Shown: positions 32,244 through 45,857 of the stretch, piece after piece
Numbering within the stretch: the stretch's first letter is position 1
How the letters are laid out: each line of letters opens with the position of its first letter
Assembly (NCBI RefSeq): GCF_000346465.2
Contig: NC_034010.1
Coordinates: 14,981,248 to 15,045,247, forward strand
Source: Prunus persica
Taxonomy: Eukaryota > Streptophyta > Magnoliopsida > Rosales > Rosaceae
Length of the DNA stretch: 64,000 nucleotides
Reading direction: 5' to 3'
The notes under the pieces: generated by a model
Told to the model about the DNA's origin: nothing
Database searches by the model: none
The model's input: only the letters and a program-made list of their open reading frames with translations
Translations under genes and position numbers: made by a program

Positions 32244-34448
32244 ATGCAAGCTTTGGTCACTTGGCCTTCAAGGGCTGAAACCTGGGCAGTGCCCCAGTTA
32301 GGCTTTGAACTTGGTTCTTCTTGTAAATTTAGTACTAGGATAAGAAGAAAAAAAATGTGGAGCCTTGGTTTTCCTGTTTGTTATGGTAGAAGTGGTGCTG
32401 TATTATTACTTTCTAGCAATTCAGGGGCTATTGGGGCTGAGGCTTTTAGTGGAAGCCCAAAATTCGATTTTGGTTGTGGATGTTTTTCTGGGTACTCTAA
32501 ACTTAAACCTGCTCGCATTTGTCAGTCTAAGAAGCGTTCCTTTGGTGCTTCGTTTGTAGTAGCATGGGCATTGGAAGAACAAGCAATTGGGAATGACATT
32601 GTTATAGAAGAATCCACATCGGAACATAGGTTGTCAGGGGAAGGTGAGAGTAAGGGTGTTGATCATCTAATTGTGGATGAAGCAGAGGGTGGTGAAGATA
32701 AAAATGAAGTAGATGTAAGAAATGGAGGAGCAAATTGGGAGCAGAAAAATGAGAAGATTGATGTGCGTGCGCTAGCATTGAGCTTACAGTTTGCAAAAAC
32801 AGCAGATGATGTAGAGGTGGTTCTTAAGGACAAGGGTGATTTGCCCCTTCAAGTATTCTCATCCATGATCAGGGGTTTCGGAAGAGACAGATTGATGGAT
32901 TCTGCATTTGCTGTTGTTGAATGGCTTAAGAGAAAGAGTGAAGAAACTAATGGTTCGATTACCCCAAACTTATTCATATATAATAGTCTTTTGGGTGCAG
33001 TGAAGCAGTCTAAACAATTTGGAGAAATGGACAAAGTCTTGAGTGCTATGACTGAGGAAGGGGTGGAACTGAATGTTGTAACTTACAATACTAAAATGGC
33101 AATTTACATAGAGCAAGGACTAAGTACTAAGGCCCTTGATGTACTTGAGGATATTGAGAAGAAGGGCCTGATTCCGTCTTCAGTGTCCTATTCTACAGCA
33201 TTGCTGGCTTATCAACGAATGGAAGATGGAAATGGAGCTTTACAGTTCTTCATTGAGTTCAGAGAAAAGTACCATAAAGGTGATATAAGTAAAGAGTCTG
33301 TTGAAGACTGGGAACATGAGTTTATACAGCTTGAGAACTTTACAAAACGTGTTTGCTACCAAGTGATGCGCCGGTGGCTTGTGAAGGACGATAACTTAAG
33401 TACCAATGTTCTAAAACTTCTAGCACAGATGGATATTGCTGGGGTTCCACTCAGTCGGGCAGAACACGAGCGCCTTTTGTGGGCTTGCACCCGTGAAGAA
33501 CATTATACTGTGGCAAAAGAATTGTATAATAGGATAAGGGAAAGGCATACTGAAATAGGTATATCTGTGTGTAACCATGTAATTTGGTTGATGGGAAAGG
33601 CTAAGAAATGGTGGGCAGCTTTGGAGATTTATGAGGATATGTTGGACAGGGGGCCGAAGCCAAATAACATGTCGTATGAATTGATAGTATCTCACTTTAA
33701 TGTTCTTCTGACTGCAGCTAGAAAAAGAGGAATTTGGAGATGGGGCATCAGGCTGCTCAACAAGATGGAAGAGAAAGGTCTTAAACCTAGAAGTAAGGAG
33801 TGGAATGCAGTTCTTGTTGCCTGTTCCAAGGCTGCAGAAACTTCTGCTGCTGTCAAGATTTTTAAAAGAATGGTGGAACAAGGTCAAAAACCTACAGTAC
33901 TTTCTTACGGAGCATTGCTTAGTGCCCTTGAGAAGGGAAAACTCTATGATGAGGCCCGGCAGGTGTGGGAACATATGCTTAAGGTTGGTGTAAAACCGAA
34001 CTTGTATGCATACACAATTATGGCTTCAGTGTTCAGTGGACACGGAAAATTGAATATGGTAGATACCATCATTCATGAGATGGTTTCATCAGGAATCGAG
34101 CCAACCGTTGTCACATACAATGCCATTATCAGTGGGTTTGCACGAAACGGTTCAACCAATGCTGCATATGAATGGTTTCAGCGCATGAAGGATCAGAACA
34201 TTTCACCAAACAATGTTACGTATGAAATGATGATTGAGGGTCTTGCCAATGGAGGTAAACCAAGGCTTGCATATGACTTATATTTGACGGCTCAAAATCA
34301 GGGCCTTGACCTCTCACCAAAGTCTTATGATATAGTTGTTCAATCCTCACTGGCTTCTGGAGTTGCTATTGAGGGATTTTTAGGGGCTCGGCCACCGGAT
34401 AAAAAGGAAGAAGTGCAAGGTAGAAAATCTTCTACCCAACTTTCGTAA
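32244..34448 (+). CDS. LPE1: Pentatricopeptide repeat protein, LPE1-like (chloroplast)
   Basis: A 734-aa protein from one coding exon. Its N-terminus is Ser/Arg/Lys-rich with few acids (1-100), fitting a chloroplast transit peptide. An acidic linker (about 130-170) follows. The PPR tract runs from about 205 to 700, with repeats such as NLFIYNSLLGAVKQSKQFGE, NVVTYNTKMAIYIEQG, TVLSYGALLSALEKGK, NLYAYTIMASVFSGHG, TVVTYNAIISGFARNG and NNVTYEMMIEGLANGG. PPR proteins bind organelle RNA one base per repeat. The order and wording resemble Arabidopsis At3g46610 (LPE1), which promotes psbA mRNA translation with HCF173. That name is from memory of the family and was not aligned. A second Met at residue 38 (position 32355) is an alternative start. 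A leader intron (32082-32195) supports transcription from near the divergent promoter. Confidence 0.8.
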   Translation: MQALVTWPSRAETWAVPQLGFELGSSCKFSTRIRRKKMWSLGFPVCYGRSGAVLLLSSNSGAIGAEAFSGSPKFDFGCGCFSGYSKLKPARICQSKKRSFGASFVVAWALEEQAIGNDIVIEESTSEHRLSGEGESKGVDHLIVDEAEGGEDKNEVDVRNGGANWEQKNEKIDVRALALSLQFAKTADDVEVVLKDKGDLPLQVFSSMIRGFGRDRLMDSAFAVVEWLKRKSEETNGSITPNLFIYNSLLGAVKQSKQFGEMDKVLSAMTEEGVELNVVTYNTKMAIYIEQGLSTKALDVLEDIEKKGLIPSSVSYSTALLAYQRMEDGNGALQFFIEFREKYHKGDISKESVEDWEHEFIQLENFTKRVCYQVMRRWLVKDDNLSTNVLKLLAQMDIAGVPLSRAEHERLLWACTREEHYTVAKELYNRIRERHTEIGISVCNHVIWLMGKAKKWWAALEIYEDMLDRGPKPNNMSYELIVSHFNVLLTAARKRGIWRWGIRLLNKMEEKGLKPRSKEWNAVLVACSKAAETSAAVKIFKRMVEQGQKPTVLSYGALLSALEKGKLYDEARQVWEHMLKVGVKPNLYAYTIMASVFSGHGKLNMVDTIIHEMVSSGIEPTVVTYNAIISGFARNGSTNAAYEWFQRMKDQNISPNNVTYEMMIEGLANGGKPRLAYDLYLTAQNQGLDLSPKSYDIVVQSSLASGVAIEGFLGARPPDKKEEVQGRKSSTQLS

Positions 34449-35956
34449 ACTCAGCTATTCCCAAATGAAGTAAACCATTTGATACTTGATAGCTAGAGAA
34501 AGGAAATATATGCCCTAAACAGATCAACCAATGAGAATTCATTCCCATGAAATTTCTGTGACTTTCAGTTCATTCCATGTACAAACACCATATATAATTG
34601 TTTGTAAAGTAACTTTGTACCAGCCTCTTTAATCTCAGGCCGTCTGCTGCTTAAAACATGGATGTTTCTTTTTCCCCTTTGTAAACAACAAATTAGAGAT
34701 ATGCTCAGGCATTTACAGGAACTGCTAGAATATAGTATGTGCTATGTTAATGCTATTGGAGCTCAGAACTCTGGACGAATATGAACAAACTCAATATAAA
34801 TGCGCAAGGCTAAATCATTCTTCAACCGAAAGTGAAGGTGTTCTTGTATCTTGTTTTGTCCGCATATTTGTAATGGATGAAAATATGAGTGCTTATCTGA
34901 GTTTAGATTTACGACGTTGCTAAACCAAGAGCATGAAGATCGATTTTTTGCTTAATGCCATTGCTAGAGTAAAATACAGCCTTACGAGTTCACATGTTGC
35001 ATGCCAGTTCTTGTCAAAGAGAAACCTAGCTAGTGTTTCTTTTGAGGTTGTGATACATCTTGATGTATCACTGAGTTGTATAGGCCGATGCCCGAGCAAA
35101 GAGCCCGCCACACAACCCATTTACCACTCACACCCCGTCACCGTAGTCAGACCTTATTTTCTAGTTTGGATTACCATTGTCGACATAATAACAAGGGGCA
35201 AGAGGACATTCAATTCACTGATGTAGGAAAATTGATGCATTTTCTTCCCCAACATCATGTAATCTAATCACCTCTGTCGTGAAAATTGATGCATTACACT
35301 AAATCATGCACAGTTTGTCTGGTTGAAGAGGCATGTATTAGACTAGTTGGGTCAAGATCAACACAACATGATTATTAATCTCGTCGAGTCTTCTCAACAC
35401 GAACATACACTATTATTACACGTGTAACCAAGATGACATGAACAATAAAATCGCTGGGAAACTGTACGTTCAGTGTATGAAAAAATCAAAACAAGAACCA
35501 CCGAGAACTGCTTTATTTTAATCAAAATTTCCTATCAACATTGCCAAAAGAATACATGATGTTGTCAATTGTGAAAAAGAATTTCAACGAATGTTTGTGT
35601 ATACTGCTCAAAAACTAGGTAGCCTCAGACTGTTTGTGTATACTGCTCAAAAACTTGGTAGCCTCTGCCTCTGCGACTTGAAACGTGTAAACGCCTCACA
35701 TGCTAAGTGAGCTGCAATTGCTGGAAAAGCTACTGTCTTCCACCCACTTCCGAGTATCTATATATTCAGTCAGAGAAAAAGACCTACAAAATTCCTCTTT
35801 ACAAACCATACCGTCGCTGTTAGAAAGAATAATCGTATCCTCCATCCTCGAGAGTCTTCTTCTTCCACTCCCAAGTTGACGAGTTCAGTAACCATATCGT
35901 AATTCTGAGTGTGACAGAATTAGGACTAGACCATTTCAACTACAACTATAACCTTC
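34449..35956. other. Intergenic region between convergent genes
   Basis: Holds the 3' ends of the PPR gene (plus) and the glycosyltransferase gene (minus). A 39-bp tandem duplication (tgtttgtgtatactgctcaa at 35592 and 35631) lies in the likely 3'UTR of the latter. Other open frames (34920-35267) show no domain. Confidence 0.5.
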
Positions 35957-38900
35957 CTATCCTCCAAGCGTCTTTTGTTTGTATCCGTACTTCATTCTTT
36001 CAAGTAATTTTTCTTTTGTTTTCCTCTTCTTGTCCATCTTTAGCCTGTATCTCACTTCCCTTTCCCTCTCATAAATTCCTTGCCAATGCACTTCGCCGGT
36101 TAGCGGCCACAACCAATTCTCCCTTGGATGGTCACCATCGTCTGCAGCTTCTGCTAAATCTTCATCCATACTCTTCAGTAATGTAGCATTGAAATATTTT
36201 GCCCACATGAATGCTTGGCGTTGATCAATTCGGTGCTGCTCCTCCATTGAACCAGAGATAGGATCTATGTAAACCAACTTTCGTGCACTATGATAAGCCC
36301 AGACATTGACAAGGACTTCTAATACCCGACAGTAACAATGTTTTTGCTGTTGATTATTAAACAATGGTGAGGAAAATTAAACTCCCAGTGGGAACAGAAA
36401 AACTATACCTAAAGACCTACATGACATACCTCAAGCTCCGAAGAACCCAACAAGCACATGCTTTGTCCGCTGTTGTTGGTGTGCAATGCATCCAGAGAAT
36501 TGACAAACATCCTGTAGTTCAAATACAAAATTTCAGTTATAATACTCTCATAACTAACCATCATCAACTTCCTTTAGTGTTGAGGGCTGCGACTGAATAA
36601 AACCAAAAAATGTTATTAGATTTCAGATCCTCAGTAAATTACCGGGAAAACATTACGAACTCAAGGAACGAATGAGTTGGCATCACCCAGCTATGCAACG
36701 CAGACCAGTGACCACCATCTTCTGGCATGGGAGGAAGAGCTTCTGTATTATTTGGCAAGGCATACATCCAGCGAAATGCATGTTCAAAAACATTTCTGCA
36801 GTCATTTTGGGTGGAAAAAAAGTTATGTTCAAGGAACATCGATCTTGATGAATTAATGAAATCAAACTCATGACTGTAGGACCAAGACAAACCCAATCAG
36901 AATTGAATTGTGGAAATATGAAACCTTAAACACCCAATTAATACATGGGAGGGTCTATGAATGAACGTTTTGTGCATGCTCACATTACGAAACTGATGGC
37001 CCATCTTTTTGATTCATTGATAAAAAAAAAAAACCCTGTATTTGAGTATGTATACCTTCCTTTTTTGCCTGACAATATCAAAGAGTAGTTGGTAAAAAAA
37101 CTTGTTTTCATACATGATTTTATGAAGCTTGAAACAAAGCTAATTGTGTGGTTTGGTCTATTAATCCAAAAATGTATTATAAAGTCATGTGAATGCTCTG
37201 GCCAAAAAAATGGTAATACTAATGAAACTGGAATCATTTGGTCTAAGTGCACTATTGGCATTTGATGATGAGGCAAGACAGGACCTCATAATCTCATAAT
37301 ACCAGCCATAAAATCCACTGTTCAAGAGGATAATTCTTGTATAGCACAGCCCTATGTGGCCACCTTCCCACCCACTGTGAGAGGTGGTCGCATACAGCTG
37401 CCTCATCAAAGAATTTCACGTTCAAGAGCATATCTCCTAAGAGCATTGCATCACATATTATATTCGCAACCCATGAAAACAGTGACAGCTATAAGTCACC
37501 CAAGTTATGTGTGCAAACAACACCAGCTCAACTAATATTTCATAAAACCTACCTGCAATGGCCCCCATTCAAGATGTCACATGCGGACCAAAAAGTGAGT
37601 GCATCTTTGCTTCCCGTCATCCCACCATTCATGTTCAAGCGTCCCCAAAAGTATATCACATCACCTTCCCTGTTGTCTTGTATTGCTTCTTCCAAAACTT
37701 TTTCAGCTTTCTTGGACAAAGAAACCTGCTTGGGGAAAACAATGATGAATATGATGCAAAACTAAAGAACAATGCATTCATACATACACACACACACTCA
37801 CACACATACATTTTCTTTTCTTCTTTTTCTTTTTCTTCAAGTATACGTGCATATATACATACAGTTGAATCAGGATATACCAGGTTCAAAACTTGTGTTG
37901 TAGCTGATATCTTTCATTAGTACATCAAAGTTGAAGTATAATTTTATTTTATTTTTCTGTGACACCAAAACCATTTCAAAGAACCGACAGGTTTGTGTGA
38001 GTATATGCATGTATGAATGCATATAAATATGAAGTCCTAATCTTATAATGTCCTCATGTTAACAAAAGGACCAAATTCTAATTCTTGCAGTCCACCCCAC
38101 AATGTGATCCTTTGATATGGACCATCCAGTTATTAGATTCCCATTCAAGGATCATCCAAGCAAAAAATCAGTCAAATTAGAAATTATTTACCTATTTGAA
38201 TATCATTTTATTTCTATGTTAATTCAAAACATTCATCTATTTATTTATTAATGACAAATAGATGACTAAACAGTTTTCGATTTTGTAGATTTTTTTCTCA
38301 GATAATCACTAAATGGATGCATACAAAATAGATGGTTAGGATCATAACCACATTGCAGGGAGGGACCCAGTGAGACTCACAAATAACTTTAAAGAAAAAT
38401 TCCCACCACAATAAGAAATACCTTCCTACCAGCAGCACGCCAAGATTGAAACCCAATCCAAGGTCGCTTATGGACGCTATCCACCTTGTTTGCAATAGCG
38501 AACATTCCTCCAATCTCACAGAGAATATTGCGATAGTGAGTTTCATTTAATATGGGAAGCCGGTCAACAGCATCCACATCATCTGATGTTGATCTCCGTG
38601 CTCTGATTGACTACCAAATACATTGTAGGATAAATTCAAAAGGATAAGGCAATTGACTCAGATGTAAAATATTATTTCAAAGTTCAAGAGAGAACTAGGG
38701 CTTTCGTATTTAAACAAAGATTTATATCTGTTACGAAATGTAGATATTTTATGTAATTTATAGCATGTTTAAATGCTTTCACTGCAGTTCTCAGTAGAAA
38801 TGCATCCAAGTCACAGAATAGAATTATTAAGAAAAGAACATGAGACTTGCAGTGTAACTAAGAGAATAGTAGAAATACTGAATAATAAAGTGAGAAATTA

Positions 38901-41900
38901 AAACAGCGTAAAAATACACAAAAAGGAAACAGGAGAAAGAAACTCACAAGACTTAATCCACGGTACAGAGAACCATGGTGCAAGAACGGCCAGGTCCCAG
39001 ATCCACTGTATATCTCATAAATGCATACTGACTGGCCTGTTCTCTCAAGTTCTCCCTCATCCCTCTCATTTGCTTCAAACCTAAACTTTTCAACTTTTCG
39101 GGCATTACGATATATATCATCCCATAGACCAGGGTCTCTCTCCATTCTTTCAGATAGCTACAAGTATAGAAAAAATTCCGTGTCAGGTGTCTTTCGAAAA
39201 AGATTACATTGACACTTAAAAAGGCGTGGAAGAACTGGTGGGATTGAGCTCATATCACACAAGTTCCCGTAATTTCCAGAAATACATACCTCCTCCATTT
39301 CTACCCTCTCATATTCTTCAGAGTTTTCAATTTCTGTCAAGAGATCCCAATCTAATTGAGTTGGAATATCTTGTGCCGATTCCCAAGTTCCATTATCAGA
39401 GATGTTTGTTGAGTAAGCCAAACCCGAAAACTCTTCTTCAAGAGCATAAACAACACTAGTGCTTTCCAAGGATGACTGCTCATCAATGCCTTGCATATCA
39501 CCTGTTGTATAATCTATTTCATTCCCGAACAAATTCCATTCCCATGTACCTCGTTGAAGCTCGGAGATTGGGCCTGGCAACAGAGCATCTGATGGAAAAT
39601 TGAGTGCATTCTCCAAAACCCTTGCATAACCAGTTATGCATTCTGATGCCAGCAGGTTCATCGCAAGCAGTCTTCCAGAAGAAGCAACTGTTCGAGCAAA
39701 TTTAGAAAGTTTCCCGTTTGAAATCATAAGTGAGAAAGACTTCATTAAAGCATCAGGATTATGGTTTGGAAAAGTATTTATGTGAACTCCATCAGTTACC
39801 TGTAATTTCACAAAAGTAAAAGACAATGAAACAGACCCCTCCAAAGCATATCAATGAACTATGAAGACAGGAAGAGTTTTAGGGAACTCACGTATTTCTT
39901 CAAGACAGGAAAATCAGGTGCAATGACTGGGATCCCAAAGGTCATGGCACGGATAAGCAATGGAGGAAAACCTTGTACATCTTGGAAAGAACCGTAGAGA
40001 ACAATGTCAGCCATTAATAACATACTGTTCACGTCACCATTCAAGCCGAAATGCCTTACAGAACCGCGAGGAAGTCCCAGAGGTGAAGCAACTTCCTACA
40101 AAAGAGATCAATGAATCAAAATGCATTTCATAGTAGTCCTATGAACTAATGCCTGTAAAACAGATCAGAAGATTGACCAGAGTATCAAATGAAATATACA
40201 AAAGGACTTCATTTTCAGCCACCATCGTCATTCTGTCCGCAATCAAATTCATATTGCAAAGTAATCTTTCTTTTTCCAGTCATCATTTGCCAAGAAAATT
40301 CTTTGCTTAAGAAAATACAGGAGCATTTATATAAGATGCAAGAAGCTCAAAATGTGATAACTACTGGGACAATAGCATATTCTAGTAGCATCGATTAAAG
40401 ACTAACTACCTGGAAAGCATCATCATATCCATCGGAGGAATTACCACATAAGAAAACAAATTTAAATGACCCTCCTGCATCTTCCCTCCTTGCATATTTT
40501 AGTAGCAGTGGTCCAATAGCATGCATTGCCACAGCATAGTCCCATGAAAGCTCATTGTAGAGGAATGAACTCCCAACAACTACAACCAACATATCATCTT
40601 CCTCGAATCCATTGCTTTTCCTCAACTGATCCTTGGAGTGGGTTTTACTGTACCTTTCTGCAGCCCAAACATCCACTGGTGATCCAGGAATGACAAAGAA
40701 GTTTCCAGTGTCAAGAACACTATATAACATCTGATACAGGATGGAAGGGTAAAAATAAGAAAATTGAGAACCAATAGAAAAATCATTTGCAAAAATAATT
40801 AGAAATAGGGTGCAAACCAATTATTTTGCAGACCTACCGGCAGAGTGAAATCTGGAAACACAACAACATTAGCTCTATTAAAAGCCCTTTTCCAATGAGA
40901 AACAAGATGCTTCAAGCCCATTTCTCCATACAATTGAAGACGATTAGCAAGTGTATCTTCTTGAATTATCCATATCAGTGGTACTGAACAAAATGGCTCC
41001 TGCATAAGGCTGCATGAATCTAAAACTCACTAATCATAGCATGTCCAACTGAAGCAACTTTGCATATGCATTTTGTTATGTGCAGTTTTAATATGAGTAT
41101 GCCTTTATCTTTTATATGAAGCTGTTAGAAAAGAAAACAGAAGGAAGGCGGAAAAAACCTATTTGTGAACACATTTACATTGTTTCCAAGAAAATTGAAG
41201 ATAGACAGAGAATTTCAATTAGCTCATAGACTAAATCATAGCTGAAATAATTACTGCCCGTCAATATTATATGTCAAAATGAAAATAACAAGGAATTCAG
41301 AATAAGTTTTTGGACTAAACAAATCGCTTGAACAATGACAACTGCCTCTCAAGTTGTCTCCAACTTTTGTTATATTTTTCTTTTTCATTCTCTGGATTCA
41401 CTGCCATGAATACTTCAGCAAAATCATCATCGTACCCATCATATATTACAACATCAGGCAATATTGCTTGAGAACAGAGACAAACAATCCGAAATATTAT
41501 TTTTGGCTACTTGAATAAGAATACAATTTTATATAGTATAGCTTTTGTTTAAACTTCATATACTCTTTAAATCTGTTACAACCATTCCTAATATCTCATC
41601 CTAACGCCATGACACTAACTCCTATATTCCAATTTTACTCCAAACACAAGCTCATAGATTGGAGATTTTCTCAGCAATATTCAACTTTCATATTTGCACC
41701 TAAGTTTTCTTGCTATTGAAGAGCAATTACAAATTCAAGATATTAATATGAATAACCACCAAAAATACTTTTTTGTCTATCAGATGGAATATGATTGGAT
41801 TCGTGTCAATCAGATCAAGCAGGTATTGCATGCAAGGGAAGTCCTCTTAACGATAACTATAGATCATAGAATTCAGCATGGTAGAAAAGGAATGTCAAAC

Positions 41901-44900
41901 AACCCACCTTGACATGGATTCTTTTGCTTCAAGCGAGTCCACAATAACACCTCCAAAACTGTAGAAAATTATATGTATTAAATATTTTGCCAAGTTCGCG
42001 AACAAATGAAAAGGGTAAATTAAAGTTACTCGTTGATCAACAATAGAAAAACTCTGACCTAGTAAACAAAATTTAAATACTTTCCATCCAATTAGAAAAA
42101 CCATTTATAAATTAGGGTAAAAAAACCCCGATATAAATTAAGAAGCAGACATACATGGACCAATCAATAAGGCCAGAATGCTCCGGAGCTAAAATCGAAA
42201 TGTGGCCACCAAGTTGCTCCCACATTTTATATGCTTTACCCTTCGCTACAGAAAAGATCTGTCATATAGGCATTGCAAGAGGGCATAAGTAGTAGTGAGA
42301 ACACAGTTATTTATGTTTATGAATCACTAATTTTACTAACACAACGTATATCAATATGCACTAACACCTTTTTTTCCCACATAAAAAGGAGCAGCATATG
42401 CAGTACCCACAATAAGATAAAGAATAGCAGCCAGTAATAGTGAAGCAACTCTCTCTCTCTCTCTCTCTAACCATCAGACAACACTTCCACAAAATTTTTG
42501 CTTTCTTCTCTCTCTATTGGCACCATGTACCCCAATGAGCAAAGAATTAAATAATTCGCAAATCACCAACAACAAATTAAAAACCATGAACAAATTGTTT
42601 TCTTTTGGCCATTGTTGCGGACTTCATTTTCCTCTGAATTCCAAGATATACCTTTCCTTTATTCATCCAGCTGTTTCTTAAGATATTGTTGAGCCAGTTT
42701 CTAATGTTAATTTGATATACTTAAAGCATTTATATGAGTGTTTCTAGCAGATGGACTTTAGTTCTTACTAAGTTTGGACATATCTCTGTATTATATTGAG
42801 AAAATTATTTTGTTTCTCATAAAAAGGAATAGAAAAAAGCACATGTAAAAACAACTTACCTTAAGCTCATAACCCAATTTCTTGATATTCTTCATCACAG
42901 TAATCAACATCAATGATTGTGGATCTTTCTTCATGTTTCCCAGGATCTGACATGTATCAAAAGTAGGCACAACCAATATGAAAAACAACTCAGTACACAA
43001 AATATATTAAAATAAGAAAGACTTTTCTGGCGAGTATGGTATCCAATGATATTGAGGCAGTTCCATATTCTGATCAGGAAGTGAAAATAAGATTTAACCA
43101 TGGAAGGCTGCTAACATCAATCTTATTAGTTAATAAAAGAAAAAAACTGCATATACAATAAAGCTTTTCTAAGCTAACACAAATACACGGAAATATAGGA
43201 ACCTGGTATCCCAAACTAAGAAGATTGACATAAGAGACAGCATAAAACACGAAGATGAAGCTTACAAATAGCCAATCTATGCTTTAATATTAGAAAGCCG
43301 CAGATTCCATGTGACGAAACAGAGATCAAACAGGACTGTTTTCCAATAAGTAACATTGGTCTTGTAAGTTACTGGTAGAGATTTACTAGTTATTCGAGAG
43401 AAAAAAATATTTGAAAGCTCCTTACACTACCCTAAACTTCCACGGCTAGCTCAGCTTCAAACAGCCAAATTCTTTTTTGAAATCATGACCAATGAGATCA
43501 AAACTTAAATAACATCCACTCTAAAATTGGAAAATAGAGTATAAGGACAAACTTTGGTTTTTGAATTTTAGGGACCAATAAATTTAGCCTATTTATCAAA
43601 ATGGGTTTACCAGAAATGTAAATATACAGTCAAACAAAAAGGATCTGAGGACTACTTCATGTCAAGACAAATAGTTTTTATCAAAAAATTTGCTTCTTAT
43701 TTGCATAAACATTCAGCAGAGACACTACACTAGAAACAAATAGTTATTTATTGTTTACTCTGCTTATTTCAGACCAACCTGCAGACTGCAGATTTAACTT
43801 TATGAACCTGACGAAGCATAGAGGATCTTACTAAAGACTCCAGCAATACCCAAGAAACGTAAAAGAGAATCTAAACACACACAATTTACAGGTACCGCAC
43901 AATGATAAAACTGATAATTTATAAGAAACCAGGAATAAATTATTTTTAACCTCATGTTCCAAATTTTTTAAATTAAACATATAATTCCCAATACATAAAC
44001 ACATCACTTTCCTACATAGTGCAAAAAGATGAAAGAACTTTTCCTTTAAATTGGCTTCTCACTCTACTAAGCAAGTGAAAGAGCAATCATAATCCACATG
44101 GAAAGTCAAGCTTTCTGCTTGCACCATATCAGCCATTTGAGCATACAACACGTTTTGCACCATCCCTTCTCAAAGATTCAAGCAACACAGGTGACATTCA
44201 ACCTTCTCAGAAAAACGCAATTCAATTGCCGCCCTGATAAACTCCTTTCTGATAGCGTCACTCTATGGACTAAGTACTTTTCATTTTCATTTTTCTTCCG
44301 ATAATTCCAATTAATCTCCACACCTTTGCAACAGAATTGTTTTTTCCATTGTAACCTACCCTTACGTGGTGTAATAACCTCTACTATTTCCTTAGAGAGA
44401 GCTTTCCATGGACAGCATAAAATCCAGGTCTTAATGCTAGGTGACGATAAAAATTCTACTTGTTTTGGACCAGAATAAAAAATTACTTTAATCAGTGTTT
44501 CTTTCTCTGTTGTTTTTTTTTTCCAACTTTTTTTGGAAGACAGTGATAACAATGAGTTTCGTATAGCAAAAAAAAAAAAACATCTTCTACGCAGTTATCC
44601 TGTTTTTTAAGTGAATACTGTGACTACAACACTAATAACGTCAATGATTTGATGTAGAAAATCACAAACTCTGCTCTTAATAGAATTTTAGAGACAAAGT
44701 CAACTAATTAATTTAATATTTTTCAGATCAGAATCAAAGTACCAGCAGTCTATGGACCTTTCATTTCAATTCCTTAAATGTACAAATCCAACCTTCCTCA
44801 ACAAGACCATTTTTACTTGTCTGAATCTTTGCACATATTCTCATAAACCCAAGAGCTGCTTCCCTAAGAGTTCCCAACTTATACCCTAGTATCATAACCT

Positions 44901-45857
44901 GTACGACACTTGTAATACTCAAAGAATTCAGAAAAATAAAATAAATCAAAACTCGGCATCTTCAATATTTCATCATCTACGACTTGAGAACCTGCAAGCC
45001 TCCGCTCAAAACAATGCACCTAAAGCTACATAGTACTTTTTAAGTCTAAACTTTTAATTCAGCAGAAACAGGTGATAAAAAATCATTAAACCATTAAGCA
45101 TTCATGATATAAAAGAGTAGAAAAGATCATATTCTAGCTCATTTCTTTCCTTTGTGTTTTCTCAGAAATCAAACATTCATGTAAACTGCATTTACCAGTT
45201 CCAGATTCGCTCCCATTGTCAGAAAGTGCTTAATTAAATTATTAACAGAGATCAACCACACTTGGATAAACACGATTTACCAATTTCCACTAAGAACTGT
45301 AATTTCAAATTCACGAAAACCAATCCAAATTCAAGCAAAAGCAGCGAGCGGATAACACTCACAAGAGCTAGCCTCGGCGGCCGAACACCAATCCTCGCCT
45401 CCATGCGAACCCGATCGAGCCCATCACCCTCCACGAACCTCTTCGAAACCCTCCCAGGCACAAACCTGAAGGCGCTCCCAAACTTCAAGCCTTCCCTGAG
45501 CAACCTCCCTCTCTCACTTCCTTGCCTGAAAACCAAAGTCATGGAGCTCTGCAACACCATCGTGGCCACCGCGAAGACGAAGACCGCGAAGATGAGGACG
45601 ACATAGAACACCGACTTTCCTTTGAAGGGAAAAAGCCACAGCAAGCCCTTGCGATAGAAGCGGGTGTTGTGCGATCTCGGCCGCTGGAACGATCGATCCG
45701 TGTAGGCCCTGGCCCGGTCTGGGTGGTGGCTAGGGTTAGGGTTCCGCTTGGAGGGCAAGCGACCGCGAATCGAATGGAAGCCTAGATCGTTACCTCCAGC
45801 ACCGCCATTGTCGTCGAGGATAGCTGGGGGAGACGATGAGTTCCGGCCCATTTGCAA
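35957..45857 (-). CDS. Membrane-anchored GT4-like glycosyltransferase family protein, 14 exons, 1,046 aa
   Basis: Exons (minus): 45857-45363, 42946-42860, 42258-42155, 41958-41908, 41009-40838, 40730-40410, 40095-39892, 39799-39290, 39157-38948, 38610-38422, 37725-37553, 36795-36643, 36511-36430, 36346-35957. All have GT/AG borders and keep frame (3,141 nt). It resembles Arabidopsis AT5G04480/AT4G01210, plant proteins annotated as glycosyltransferase family 1 with unknown acceptor. A basic cytosolic tail (1-80) precedes one membrane span (about 82-103), so a Golgi type II topology is likely. An N-terminal nucleotide-sugar-type fold follows (VLGNMKK-like start, SGLIDWSIFGGVIVDSLEAK). The GT-B C-terminal half includes FVIPGSPVDVWAAERY and ADIVLYGSFQDVQGFPPLLI. 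The usual EX7E motif of GT4 enzymes is not intact there. The conserved plant-only C-terminus (KLVYIDPISGSMEEQHRIDQ) is complete. Alternative start: Met3. Confidence 0.88.
38085..38385. mobile_element. Diverged MITE relic inside a glycosyltransferase intron
   Basis: Between exons 11 and 10. It is alignable with 16539-16940: ccaccccacaatgtgatc, ggaccatccagttattagat, cccattcaaggatcatcc, gttttcgattttgtagattt and agatggttaggatcat all fall in the same order. The terminal repeats are largely lost. Confidence 0.5.
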
